Assembly (NCBI RefSeq): GCF_900172295.1
Contig: NZ_FWFL01000002.1
Coordinates: forward strand, 1-64,000
DNA: 64,000 nt
Origin: Roseovarius litorisediminis
GTDB lineage: Bacteria; Pseudomonadota; Alphaproteobacteria; Rhodobacterales; Rhodobacteraceae
Direction of reading: 5' to 3'
Under the pieces are notes generated by a model. It was given only the letters and a program-made list of their open reading frames with translations, was not told the DNA's origin and did no database searches. Position numbers and translations under genes: made by a program. Within the stretch, counting starts at the first letter, position 1. Every line of letters begins with the position of its first letter. This document shows positions 16,097-25,352 of the stretch, one piece after another.

Positions 16097-19000
16097 GCGC
16101 GTTCTCCGACACGGCGTTCATCGCCAGTATTGAGGTATTTAGAGGTGACTTCGATCAGGGCAGCAAGAATGATTTCGCGGCGCTGATGATCCGCCTCGCT
16201 CAAGGCTCGATCAAGAGTAGCAGCAAGGGCCTCGACATCGTGCCAGTCGACATCAGCCACTTGAAACTCGCTGAACAGCGAGTGCGCCGCGTTCTCTTTT
16301 CCGACCACAACTGCCATGGCATGGCGCCCGTCTTTACGACCCTTAACACGCGCCATGGTTTCTGTCTTTAAAAAGACTGTCGCAAGCTCGGTAAGCCCAA
16401 CGGCGGCCCGTTCGCGGTCACCGTCGTTCCAATCTCTGGGAAGCTTGTTAACGGCCACACCCGCGAGGCCTTCCATATCTTCACGCGTTCCGTGAAACTG
16501 TGTCAGCCGCCCGACGAAGGCTTCTAGACGCAGGTCGCCGCCGATGTGGCGAATGTTGTCTGCACGGTCGCGCAAACTTTTGAATGCGTCATCGCCATGG
16601 TTTCGGACATCCAACTCTTTGAGCATCAGGTCTTTCAACTCATCGAGCACTTTTGGATATGCCGCACGCATTTCGGCCATTGCATCCCTCAGCAGCAACG
16701 CAGTCGCATTTGCATCAAAGTTACCATCGGCTAGCGGCTCGGTCAGCCGTGGGAGATCATCAAACAGGAGTTTGTTTGGGTCACTCGCCCGTTTGAGAAT
16801 TTCACGAACCTTAAGTGTTTGCGGGGAAAGAGATTGAGTTCTGGATGTCCATGGGACAAGCGCATCAAATTCGCCGATGATCGATCGTGCGACTAGCAAT
16901 GGCCGGGCAGCACCTTTAATCTTCAGGAGACTGCCGAGCGTCTCCAATGTCTCTCCGACAAACCCCTCCATCTCAACACGGCGCAGACCAATGTCTTTAC
17001 TGTTTCGCGCAAGAAACTCTACGCAGAGCTCGTTGAAACTCGCTTGAAAGATGCTCTCGCCATAGACCGCAACGCGGTCACGACGTGATAGAATATAAGC
17101 GGACAAGAATACAGGCCCAAGACCGGCTTTCAATCCAATCGGTGTCTCACCCCAAGCATGAATTATCTCGTCAGCCCCCACCACACCCTGTTTCGATGTG
17201 AGAAGTGTGTCTGCTACACGCCACAATGGATACAGCGTGTCACCCTTTTGAGGAGCACTGTATTTGCCGTTCACATGAATTCCGGTTTCTTGCAGAAGAG
17301 AAATGAAAAGCCCTCGTTCGGCAGGGTAGTTCTTACCGTCAAAGCCAAGATCAACGTCGGAGCCACGCATTGCCATGCGTTTCATGAGCTTGGTTCTCGC
17401 GCTAACGGCATTTGAAGACGGCTCGGAACAATTCAGCAGCTCATTGCGGATCAGCGGCCCCTCGTTGAAAATTGCGTCAGCCAAGGACGACAGCTGCTCG
17501 TTTAAGAGGCGCTTGGTTAGTCGCTGTGGTTCGCGATCGACAACAAACCACTGACATTCGTCGATTAAGCCATTCAGAATATCTTCAAGTTTCTGACGGA
17601 CTTCCGCAATACGCGCGTCAATTTCCCGTCGAGCGATTGGATCGCCTCGGAGTTCCGGGAAATTCTTTTCCAATGCGCTCAGGCCTGCAAGCTCTCGTGC
17701 AAGGTCGAGAAGTTTGGCTGCGTCAGCATGGTACCCGACAATTAGCGGGAAAGCGGTTTGAGAATGTGCGGCACGCTCACACGCGGCCATAGTTTCGCTT
17801 TGGTTCTCTCCGTTCATCGGCAAAGCAAACACGATGCGGCCAATGATATCCTGGGCATATTTTGGCGGCTTGAAAGCCACTAGTTCGGAGGTCGGCTCGA
17901 TGGACATTTCGAACCATCGCATAGCACCTGTTTCTTCATGGTGGCGCTTTGCCAACATCGGCTGGAGGTCCGCCAACAAGCGAACCATATTAAGATCGAT
18001 ATCGTGTTGCTCTGAGAGAATTTCTCCCAATCGGGCTTCAACATCAAAATCGGAACCAGCATACAGAACGTAGATTCCGGCATGCTTCCTAAATACGATT
18101 TCTGATTGCTGTTCGAGACGCGCGAGCGCAACTTCGACATCAGTGCGGCTGGTTTCATTGAGCGAAAGGGCAATCGTGTCGAGATTTGTTGCGAGTCCTG
18201 AACGATCTTTGAGCAGTTCGAAGAGGGCAATGGTTTTCAATACTTTTTGCTCAAGATCACCTGCGCCGCGCGCGACGCACCTCTCTAGGACGTCATGCGC
18301 CAAAGCCCAACGGCGCCCATCTGGTGAAGATAGAATGGCAGCGTCAAAATTGGCTTGAAGATAGTTCCACAGAAGGTGAGGCGGATAATACCCATCGACC
18401 GCCTCTTTCGTGAGCGCGTCTTGTAATCCGTATGGTTCAGCAGAACTCAAAAAGGAGAACACGCTCCGCTGGTTCTGCCCAAATCGTCGGCGCGACAGCG
18501 GTCCCACAAGGCAAGCAGTAAATGGATGCAGCGGAGCAGTGCGAGCTAGTTTTCCTGCCATCCGTTTCGCTTCGGTCTTCTTGCGTGCGGGGCGCAATTT
18601 CTCGACGCACTCTTCTGCCAACGGGATGGCCTTGCGAACAGCGCGCTCATGTCCGAGAGCTTCGCCAATAAGCTCTATGGTCTCCTCAAGCGAGACCGAA
18701 ATCGAAATATCAACAAAACGGCCCTGAATCTTTGCCCAGGAATCCCTAGCTTTGCGCCCTAAACGCTCTGCGTACTCTTCAAAAGCTTGGTGCAGGATTC
18801 CAAGAAATATGAACTTACCCTGACTGCGCGCGGCGAGTTCCGCAATGTCCTGCAGGAGATGAAGGTCACCTTCACCATCTGCTGCAGCCTCCAACCCGCG
18901 ACCGAGCTCATCCATAATAAGCAAGAGGCCACGGTCTGCCGTTCTGCATTCAATTTCTTTGAGAATTTCCGAGGCGCTAGATGTGGTTGGGAGTTCGAGC

Positions 19001-19383
19001 AACTCTGCAAGTTGCTCCGCCATTGAGCGCCGCTCGGTGACCAATGGTAAGACATCCCATCGAGATGGAAAGTAGGGCAGGGCGGACTTCAATGCGGTGT
19101 TAACCGATTCGCCAAACACGGCTGCGGCCTGCTCTCGTATTTGCTTGGGTGCGCCAAAAAGGCATGCGAGCGCAACGGCTAGGCTCGACTTGCCGCCGCC
19201 GTAGGGGCCTGTCCACGTAAAGGCACCTTGCTCAGTATTAGAGACATGTGCGGCCATGAAGGTTACGGCTGCTTGGAATGAAGCTGGACAATGGAAACCG
19301 TCAATTGCAGTCGCTGATGCATAATCGGTATCAAGACGAACTGATCGACGAAATCTCGGGGTTATTGTTACGGGATCGCTCAT
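16093..19383 (-). CDS. sspC: Large P-loop ATPase of DNA phosphorothioation (SspC type)
   Basis: A 1096-residue protein. Walker A is GPYGGGKS at 59-66 and Walker B LLLIMDE at 153-159, followed at once by LGRGLEAAADGEGD, an AAA/STAND-like arrangement. The rest is long and helical without further known motifs, including EFQVADVDWHD near the C-terminus. The longer frame begins at 19497, but the ATG at 19383 overlaps the sspB stop as ATGA and gives MSDPVTITPRF, so it is preferred. SspC is the ATPase of the SspBCD group. The ATGA joints on both sides (with sspB and sspD) point to fixed stoichiometry. Confidence 0.75.
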   Translation of the reverse strand: MSDPVTITPRFRRSVRLDTDYASATAIDGFHCPASFQAAVTFMAAHVSNTEQGAFTWTGPYGGGKSSLAVALACLFGAPKQIREQAAAVFGESVNTALKSALPYFPSRWDVLPLVTERRSMAEQLAELLELPTTSSASEILKEIECRTADRGLLLIMDELGRGLEAAADGEGDLHLLQDIAELAARSQGKFIFLGILHQAFEEYAERLGRKARDSWAKIQGRFVDISISVSLEETIELIGEALGHERAVRKAIPLAEECVEKLRPARKKTEAKRMAGKLARTAPLHPFTACLVGPLSRRRFGQNQRSVFSFLSSAEPYGLQDALTKEAVDGYYPPHLLWNYLQANFDAAILSSPDGRRWALAHDVLERCVARGAGDLEQKVLKTIALFELLKDRSGLATNLDTIALSLNETSRTDVEVALARLEQQSEIVFRKHAGIYVLYAGSDFDVEARLGEILSEQHDIDLNMVRLLADLQPMLAKRHHEETGAMRWFEMSIEPTSELVAFKPPKYAQDIIGRIVFALPMNGENQSETMAACERAAHSQTAFPLIVGYHADAAKLLDLARELAGLSALEKNFPELRGDPIARREIDARIAEVRQKLEDILNGLIDECQWFVVDREPQRLTKRLLNEQLSSLADAIFNEGPLIRNELLNCSEPSSNAVSARTKLMKRMAMRGSDVDLGFDGKNYPAERGLFISLLQETGIHVNGKYSAPQKGDTLYPLWRVADTLLTSKQGVVGADEIIHAWGETPIGLKAGLGPVFLSAYILSRRDRVAVYGESIFQASFNELCVEFLARNSKDIGLRRVEMEGFVGETLETLGSLLKIKGAARPLLVARSIIGEFDALVPWTSRTQSLSPQTLKVREILKRASDPNKLLFDDLPRLTEPLADGNFDANATALLLRDAMAEMRAAYPKVLDELKDLMLKELDVRNHGDDAFKSLRDRADNIRHIGGDLRLEAFVGRLTQFHGTREDMEGLAGVAVNKLPRDWNDGDRERAAVGLTELATVFLKTETMARVKGRKDGRHAMAVVVGKENAAHSLFSEFQVADVDWHDVEALAATLDRALSEADHQRREIILAALIEVTSKYLNTGDERRVGERA

Positions 19384-20318
19384 GCGGCCACCTTTGATCG
19401 AGCTCTCATCAGGGTTTCGCGAAGTATGCGGCGCTCGATTTTCAAAGAACGTGGCTTTCGTCGAATGATTTGTCGCAGACCTGCGGTCTCCGACCAAGCC
19501 AATGTTCCGTCCGAAATGCTTTCAAGCTGCTCAAGGCGATCCACGATGTCATCTTCATCGAGCAAGAAAACCCGACCTGGAGAACCGCGCCCATAGGCGG
19601 CATTCTCGAATGACATAGTCGCTTGTTCAGGTGCGAAATTTTCCCAGAACTCATTGATACAATATAGAAATACGGAATTTGGAAGGGTCGATTTTCGTCC
19701 GCGAGATAAGCGGGATCGATATTTATCCATCGGACGAATAAGGCCTAGTTCCGCAAGTATGGATTCCCCTGCCTCGCTTGAGCCGCGACCTCCGATATAT
19801 GTCCTCAGAAGGCATTGCAGGTCCCGATCAACGGTGGTCGATGCCACTCGGCTCCAACCTCGTTCCTGTGCGAGTTTGAGCAGAGGCGAAACAATGTCCT
19901 GCCGAACAAAGCTGCCACCTCTAAACTCATTAAACAGCCAATATGCAGATGTAAGCCGGGGACGGGCGGCTAAATGCCAATGAAGAAGCCAAAGCGAAGC
20001 ATCTTCTTCGAGATAAGGATCAGTTCCATTCTTGTCGAACAACATTGCACCAAGCCACGTTGTCAAAAGGCCGTCGCTCGACTCTTCGAGTATTCCGGCG
20101 GCTGTCGCCCAATACCGAATTGCACCAACCATGTTTCTACCCACGCCAAAGCGCGCGATTGAGTCCGGATCCCTAAAGACATGAACTGCGTGCTTGGCAG
20201 AGGGCGCGTCATTCACCGCGTGATAGGCCTTTTGCAGCCACCCATAGCGCAAAGGAAACGTCTCATGTCCCGAGAAGCTCGGACGATAGTCGTCGGATAT
20301 TAAACCTTGTGCGTTCAT
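19380..20318 (-). CDS. sspB: DUF4007 protein of DNA phosphorothioation (SspB type)
   Basis: A 312-residue protein that opens with PSFSGHETFPLRYGWLQKA, the hallmark I recall for DUF4007, followed by GVGRNMVGAIRYWATAAGI and LLHWHLA. As I recall the literature, SspB has this domain and nicks DNA as part of making the single-strand phosphorothioate. A very strong AGGAGGTCAA stands just before the ATG at 20318; an upstream frame extension is rejected for that reason. It is the first gene of the 14-kb leftward operon and faces the desulfurase gene across 79 bases. Confidence 0.75.
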   Translation of the reverse strand: MNAQGLISDDYRPSFSGHETFPLRYGWLQKAYHAVNDAPSAKHAVHVFRDPDSIARFGVGRNMVGAIRYWATAAGILEESSDGLLTTWLGAMLFDKNGTDPYLEEDASLWLLHWHLAARPRLTSAYWLFNEFRGGSFVRQDIVSPLLKLAQERGWSRVASTTVDRDLQCLLRTYIGGRGSSEAGESILAELGLIRPMDKYRSRLSRGRKSTLPNSVFLYCINEFWENFAPEQATMSFENAAYGRGSPGRVFLLDEDDIVDRLEQLESISDGTLAWSETAGLRQIIRRKPRSLKIERRILRETLMRARSKVAA

Positions 20319-20397
20319 TTGACCTCCTGGGGATAGCATCCAGTATACAAGTCAGCCATACTACGCACTGGAGACTTCGTCCAGTATTGAGGCTGAC
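20319..20397. promoter_or_regulatory. Divergent promoter region of sspB and sspA with TCCAGTAT repeats
   Basis: These 79 bases separate the leftward sspBCD operon from the rightward desulfurase gene and must hold both promoters. TCCAGTAT occurs at 20339-20346 and 20380-20387, and a related inverted CACTGGA lies at 20366-20372 between them. Such repeats could bind a regulator acting on both genes. I cannot place -35/-10 boxes with confidence. Confidence 0.45.
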
Positions 20398-21537
20398 ATG
20401 CAGGTTGGTGAAACCATATATCTCGACTATCAGGCCTCGACACCTGTTGATGAGCGGGTTTTGAAGGTGATGACAGAGGCGTCGGCGACGCTTTTTGGAA
20501 ATCCGCATGCGGCAGATCATGCGCTCGGATGGATGGCTGCCGCTGCCATCGAGAAGGCGGCCGAACAAGTTGGAAACCTCTTTGGTCTTCAAGGGGATGA
20601 CGTGATCTTCACGTCGGGTGCGAGTGAAGCAAATGCGATGGTGTTTCGCACCGCTCATGCCATCGCAAAGCAGTCGGGAAGATCGGAAATCTTGATCGGT
20701 GCCGGGGATCATGGGTCGATCGTCAAAGAGGCAGAATCCTGTGGTTTGGTCACACGCTTTATCGCCCTTGATGACAACGGCGCTCCGTATACGGCGGATC
20801 TGAAGAATCTGCTAAGCGACGCAACGGCTCTCGTTTCAATTATTGGCGTGAATAACGAGAATGGTGCGATTGCTGATCTGAAGACAATTTCCGAGTTGTG
20901 TAAGTCTAACGGCGCATTGTTTCACGCAGATTTGGCTCAGGCACCTCTAGCGATGGACATCGATTTACTTGACCTCGACATCGCTTTGGCCACCATTTCG
21001 GCGCACAAGCTTTATGGGCCCAAGGGCGTTGGTGCATTGTTGACAGGCCCTGGTTCTTCGAAATTGGTGGAGCCGGTTATTGTGGGTGCGGGTCAGCAGG
21101 GGGGCCGACGCGGTGGCACTATGCCGACAGAGTTGATCGTCGGCTTTGGAGAAGCATGTCAAATCGTTCAATCGCTCGGTAAAGTAGAGCGGGGGGCTTT
21201 GGCGGCGACTAGGAACCTCTTCGTTAGGAGTCTTGAAAAGAAACAAATTGCCACATTGGTTGGGTCCTTAGAAAATAGGCACCCCGGAAATGCCTTGATG
21301 CGCTTTCCGGGCCATGACGCCTCCGACCTCTTGGCGCGCCTTCAGCCTCGGATCGCGGCGTCGACCCAGTCAGCCTGTTCATCGGGATCCATTGAGCCAT
21401 CTCACGTTTTGACAGCGATGGGTTTTGACCGCGAGGTGGCGTCGGAGTGTATTCGTTTCAGTTTTGGAAGGTTTTCGACTGAACAGCAGGTATTCATGGC
21501 TATCGGGTTTTTGTTAGAGGCGCTCGTGTCAGCGTAG
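20398..21537 (+). CDS. sspA: Cysteine desulfurase supplying sulfur for DNA phosphorothioation (SspA/DndA type)
   Basis: A 379-residue NifS/IscS-like PLP enzyme that takes sulfur from L-cysteine as a persulfide. YLDYQASTPVDE at 8-19, GASEANAMVF at 74-83, the PLP lysine in SAHKLYGPKG (K204), and the loop cysteine in SACSSGSIEPSHVL (C327) are all present. The short SACSSGS loop puts it with group I enzymes. GAGG lies 5 bases before the ATG. Its position, divergent from sspBCD across 79 bases, fits the desulfurase of the modification system. Fe-S cluster genes are not seen nearby, so a housekeeping iscS is less likely. Confidence 0.8.
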   Translation: MQVGETIYLDYQASTPVDERVLKVMTEASATLFGNPHAADHALGWMAAAAIEKAAEQVGNLFGLQGDDVIFTSGASEANAMVFRTAHAIAKQSGRSEILIGAGDHGSIVKEAESCGLVTRFIALDDNGAPYTADLKNLLSDATALVSIIGVNNENGAIADLKTISELCKSNGALFHADLAQAPLAMDIDLLDLDIALATISAHKLYGPKGVGALLTGPGSSKLVEPVIVGAGQQGGRRGGTMPTELIVGFGEACQIVQSLGKVERGALAATRNLFVRSLEKKQIATLVGSLENRHPGNALMRFPGHDASDLLARLQPRIAASTQSACSSGSIEPSHVLTAMGFDREVASECIRFSFGRFSTEQQVFMAIGFLLEALVSA

Positions 21538-21761
21538 CCAGCTTTCCGTAAAACGGCTCACTTTAGGTTGGCAGTATGAGCAATGGCTCATCCGTTTCAT
21601 CCGCGATTTCTTCAAGATAGGCGGGGCCGGAAATCTGATTTGCGATCAGGTTCTGTGCCAGTTGCCGCCGCCAGTGCCGCCTTGGTGCGATCCGATAAGG
21701 ATTCGTACTGAACTACTACCGACTGGCGCCGGTAGGGTCATTATTACTCGATAGGCCAGAG

Positions 21762-22952
21762 CTAGTTATTGTCGTTACGAAACATTTCTAACAAGTCCGC
21801 CCAGGCTTGCATCAACTCCTGACGCTTTTCCCAATAGGTCGCTCGATTGTAAGTTCGTCTGATGGCATCTTTGTCCTGATGGGCAAGGGCCGCTTCGATC
21901 ACATCAGGATCAAACCCGTGCGTATTCAAAATTGTGCTAGCGGTTGCTCGGAACCCATGCGCTGTCACTTCATCTTTCGAATATCCCATGCGACGCATAG
22001 CTGAATTGAACGCATTCTCGGACAGCCATTTTCGGTTCGAATTTAAAGATGGAAAAACGAGTTCGACACCCTCAATATCGATCCAATTGCGTCTGACCAA
22101 CTCAATAGCTTGGATGGGCAGAGGCACAATATGGTCACGACGCATTTTCATGCGTTGGGCTGGTATGGTCCACCTCGCCGTCTCCAAGTCGAACTCCTGC
22201 TGTTTGGCTCCACGCACTTCGCCCGGACGGGTCATAGTCAGGATTTGAAACAGAAGGGCGTCTTTGATTACGCCCGCACCAGTGTATGCTTCCAGATCGC
22301 GTAAAAACTGACCAAAAACCCTTTCGTCTGTGATGGCAGGTCGATTGGTTACCTTAATTGGTAGCAGCGCACCCCTTATGGCTAGTGTTGGATCGTTTTG
22401 AGCGCGCAGGGTGACAATTGCCAACCGAAATACGGCGGAGATCGTACCTCGAAGTTTCTTTGTGGTTTCCCGTCTGCCGCTCTGTTCTACCTTCTTGAGT
22501 AAGTGCAAGATCTCTGCGGCAGTAATTTCGTTGATTGGTCGATGATGAAGTGGCTCTGCCAGAGTGTGGATGTGCCAGATCTTCTTGCGCATCGTGGCAT
22601 CGGCCAATTCGCGGTCATAAGCTTGTTGGAGATATTCCTCGGCGACTAAGAGGAATGTTGTGCGCGCCTGGGTTTCGGCTTCGATCTGCTTTAGGCGCTT
22701 TTGAACGGCGGGATCACTGCCTTCCGCCAATTGGACTCGGGCCGTATCTCGCTTTTGCCGTGCCTGCGCGAGGGTCACTTCAGGATAGGGGCCGTGAGAC
22801 AGCAGCCGCTCTTTTCCTAAATGGCGATATTTCTGCTGCCAAAGCTTGGATCCATTTGGCTTGATCAAAACAAAGAGCCCACCGCCGTCTGACAGCTTGT
22901 ATGCTTTGGGTTCGGCTTTCGCCTTTTTGATTTTCAGGTCTGTGAGTGCCAT
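21762..22952 (-). CDS. P4-type tyrosine recombinase (integrase)
   Basis: A 396-residue site-specific recombinase. The N-terminal ALTDLKIKKAKAEPKAYKLSDGGGLFVLI is the DUF4102 arm-binding domain of P4-like integrases, and the C-terminal catalytic domain shows the first arginine (TRPGEVRGA), the HGFRATAST box with the His and second Arg, ALAHQDKDAIRRTYNRATY with the second His and the tyrosine nucleophile. The ATG at 22952 is favoured over a TTG at 22964. It lies beside tRNA-Leu with its N-terminus toward the tRNA, the classic arrangement for an element inserted in the tRNA 3' end. All catalytic residues are intact, so it may still work. Confidence 0.9.
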   Translation of the reverse strand: MALTDLKIKKAKAEPKAYKLSDGGGLFVLIKPNGSKLWQQKYRHLGKERLLSHGPYPEVTLAQARQKRDTARVQLAEGSDPAVQKRLKQIEAETQARTTFLLVAEEYLQQAYDRELADATMRKKIWHIHTLAEPLHHRPINEITAAEILHLLKKVEQSGRRETTKKLRGTISAVFRLAIVTLRAQNDPTLAIRGALLPIKVTNRPAITDERVFGQFLRDLEAYTGAGVIKDALLFQILTMTRPGEVRGAKQQEFDLETARWTIPAQRMKMRRDHIVPLPIQAIELVRRNWIDIEGVELVFPSLNSNRKWLSENAFNSAMRRMGYSKDEVTAHGFRATASTILNTHGFDPDVIEAALAHQDKDAIRRTYNRATYWEKRQELMQAWADLLEMFRNDNN

Positions 22953-23117
22953 TGGGGGTATCAACCTCTCGCCACCCGGGGAATACCCCCAGCGATACCC
23001 CCACCCGACGTGTTTTCTGGGGGTATCGAGTGTTCAACTATGGTTAAGAGGGTAGCATCAAAAAGGTCGAAAGGTCCATAATTTTGGACACTTATGAGCT
23101 TTTATGTTCAGGAAAAT

Positions 23118-23203
23118 TGGTGCCCAGGAGAGGACTCGAACCTCCACACCCTTGCGAGTACTAGCACCTGAAGCTAGCGCGTCTACCATTCCGCCACCTG
23201 GGC
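23118..23203 (-). tRNA. tRNA-Leu(CAG)
   Basis: Read on the minus strand, GCCCAGG pairs with CCTGGGC in the acceptor stem. The anticodon stem CTAGC/GCTAG closes the loop TTCAGGT, giving anticodon CAG for leucine. A long variable arm (TACTCGCAAGGGTG), as in class II tRNAs, and the T-arm GGTTCGAGTCC are present, and CCA is encoded at 23120-23118. The 3' half is the likely attachment site of the element whose integrase lies just to the left. Confidence 0.95.
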
Positions 23204-23350
23204 AGGTGTCGTGAAGCAGGCGTTTAGCTCCGGCCCTTGCTGGTGTCAATGTTGATTTTCAGGAATCTTGGTATTCGTGAAATCAACTTGTTCAATCCTT
23301 TGCGGGCGGGTAGGAAATAAGTCGAGTTCGCAAAGCCCGGAGGCCACCAC

Positions 23351-24334
23351 ATGTCAAAGCTCGTCACCATCTACGGCGGATCAGGATTTGTTGGTCGCTA
23401 TATCGCACGACGCCTTGCCAAACAGGGCTGGCGCATTCGCGTTGCCGTACGGCGCCCGAATGAGGCGATGCATGTCAAGCCCTATGGGGCGGTTGGCCAG
23501 GTCGAGCCGATTTTTTGCAATATTCGCGATGATGACAGTGTTCGGGCAGCAATGCAGGGTGCTGACGCGGTTGTTAACTGTGTTGGAACATTTGACCGAA
23601 AGGGCCGCAATAATTTCGACGCTGTGCAACACGATGGCGCCGAGCGGATTGCCCGCCTTGCAGCCGAAGAAGGTGTAAAGCGCCTGGTTCATATTTCCGC
23701 AATCGGTGCAGACACCGAATCGGACAGCATCTACAGCCGTACAAAGGCGTTGGGTGAAAAGGGTATTCTGGCCCACTTTCCGGGCGCGGTGATTCTGCGG
23801 CCGTCGGTGATATTTGGCCCCGAAGATGAATTCTTCAATCGTTTCGCCGGTATGACCCGGTTTGGGCCGATCCTGCCAGTTGTCGGGGCGGATACTCTTT
23901 TTCAGACGGTTTACGTCGATGATGTTGCAGCGGCAGCCGTAAAAGGTGTCGAAGGTCAGGCGGACGCCGGAATTTATGAATTGGGCGGACCAGAAGTACA
24001 TAGCTTCCGGGAGCTGATGCAGCAGATGCTGGGTGTCATCCGTCGCCGTCGCCTGGTTGTGAATATTCCGTTCTGGATCGCGAATATTATGGCCGGTGTG
24101 ATGGAGCTGGTGCAAACGGTATCGCTTGGGCTTGTTCCCGCGATGCTGACACGTGATCAAGTGAAAAGCTTGCGCGTCGACAATATAGTGTCCGAAGGTG
24201 CGCTTGGCTTTGCTGATCTTGGGATTACGCCGGTATCTGCCGATGCGGTGCTGCCGGATTACCTTTGGCGCTTCCGTCCTGCCGGACAATATGAGGCGAT
24301 CAAGGAATCAGCGGGCAACCTTCGCCCCAACTAA
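23351..24334 (+). CDS. NDUFA9-like NAD(P)H-binding short-chain dehydrogenase-related protein
   Basis: A 327-residue extended SDR protein with an N-terminal Rossmann motif [21 protein letters not shown] (GGxGFxG) and a VNCVGTF segment. These features are typical of the atypical SDR family that includes the complex I accessory subunit NDUFA9. Alphaproteobacteria carry such a protein, thought to bind NADPH and help complex I assembly or stability. A GGAGG sequence precedes the ATG. The gene begins the conserved part of the window to the right of the tRNA and overlaps uppP tail to tail by 4 bases. Confidence 0.85.
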   Translation: MSKLVTIYGGSGFVGRYIARRLAKQGWRIRVAVRRPNEAMHVKPYGAVGQVEPIFCNIRDDDSVRAAMQGADAVVNCVGTFDRKGRNNFDAVQHDGAERIARLAAEEGVKRLVHISAIGADTESDSIYSRTKALGEKGILAHFPGAVILRPSVIFGPEDEFFNRFAGMTRFGPILPVVGADTLFQTVYVDDVAAAAVKGVEGQADAGIYELGGPEVHSFRELMQQMLGVIRRRRLVVNIPFWIANIMAGVMELVQTVSLGLVPAMLTRDQVKSLRVDNIVSEGALGFADLGITPVSADAVLPDYLWRFRPAGQYEAIKESAGNLRPN

Positions 24335-25134
24335 CTATACGCGATCGCCAAAAGGACCACGCCCAGAAGGATGCGGTAGATCACGTAAGGTGTGAAGCTG
24401 ACACTGCGCAGAAGGCGCATCATCAGGCTGAGCGCCGCCAGAGCCGCAAAGAACGAAAAGACCGCAGCGATGGCGCTGTCATGAATGAGCGCCATGTTTG
24501 CCGTGGCTGCCATCTCAGCTGCCAGAAAAGCACCGCTGGCTATAATGGTCGGGATCGACATCAGCATGGACAGTTTGGCGGCATCATGGCGGGCATATCC
24601 CAAAAAGCGGGCGCCGGTGATCGTGATGCCAGAGCGTGACGTGCCGGGGATCAGGGCAATAGCCTGCCAGACACCGATGACCATCGCGTCCTGCAACGAC
24701 CATTCTTTTTCGGTTTTCTCGCATTCCCCGGACTGATCGGACCAGTATAGTACGACACCAAAGACAAGCATCGCCCAACCAATCACGGTGATCGACCGCA
24801 TGGATTCGTCAAGGCCGGTCAATTTCAGGATAAGGCCAAAGGCAACAACAGGGATCGAAGCGATCAGCAGCAGCAATGCAAGCTTTGCGCCAGGCGTATC
24901 AATGCGGCCGATCATCAGCCGAAGCAGACCGGCGAATGCCAGGCGAGTATCTGACCAGAAGTACAAAATGACAGCAAGCAGGGTTCCCACATGTACGGCA
25001 ACATCAATGCCCTGTCCCTGATCCTGCAGGCCGGTAAGCGCGGGCAGGAGAATCAGATGTCCTGAAGAGGAAACCGGTAAAAATTCAGTCAGGCCCTGAA
25101 GGAACGCAACAATAAACAGATGGTAAAGGGGCAT
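24331..25134 (-). CDS. uppP: Undecaprenyl-diphosphatase
   Basis: A 267-residue inner-membrane protein that removes a phosphate from undecaprenyl diphosphate to recycle the lipid carrier of peptidoglycan synthesis; it also gives resistance to bacitracin (old name BacA). The two family signatures are present: [13 protein letters not shown] near residues 17-29 and PGTSRSGIT near residues 160-168, with several hydrophobic helices between and after. The ATG at 25134 is taken because the family starts just before the first helix ([11 protein letters not shown]); an upstream extension exists. The gene is convergent with the NDUFA9-like gene. Confidence 0.92.
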   Translation of the reverse strand: MPLYHLFIVAFLQGLTEFLPVSSSGHLILLPALTGLQDQGQGIDVAVHVGTLLAVILYFWSDTRLAFAGLLRLMIGRIDTPGAKLALLLLIASIPVVAFGLILKLTGLDESMRSITVIGWAMLVFGVVLYWSDQSGECEKTEKEWSLQDAMVIGVWQAIALIPGTSRSGITITGARFLGYARHDAAKLSMLMSIPTIIASGAFLAAEMAATANMALIHDSAIAAVFSFFAALAALSLMMRLLRSVSFTPYVIYRILLGVVLLAIAYS

Positions 25135-25352
25135 GGGCCAAATCCTGCTCGGAATTTTCCCCAAGCTATAAACCATTGGGAAATATAGGGAAGATATCAT
25201 TTAGGTCCGTTTCGGTTTTAAAATCACGGTAAATCGTTACGGTGCGGGAGGCAGTATGGTAAAATCGTTAACATTAGGTCACAGTTTATGACTTTAATTT
25301 GTTTTATTCTTGAGTTAGACAGTCTTGGCACAGATAAGCTGGAGACAGGACC

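Noticed and set aside
15263..20318. Naming the modification genes dndB, dndC, dndD
   Set aside because: The first gene looks like DUF4007, not DndB, the large ATPase is not SMC-like as DndD is, and no DndE is present, so the Ssp type fits better.
20398..21537. Calling the desulfurase a housekeeping iscS
   Set aside because: No iscU, iscA, suf or fdx genes are adjacent and it faces sspBCD across a short shared promoter region.
23058..23249. A 63-codon leftward frame over the tRNA
   Set aside because: It is the tRNA-Leu gene read as protein.
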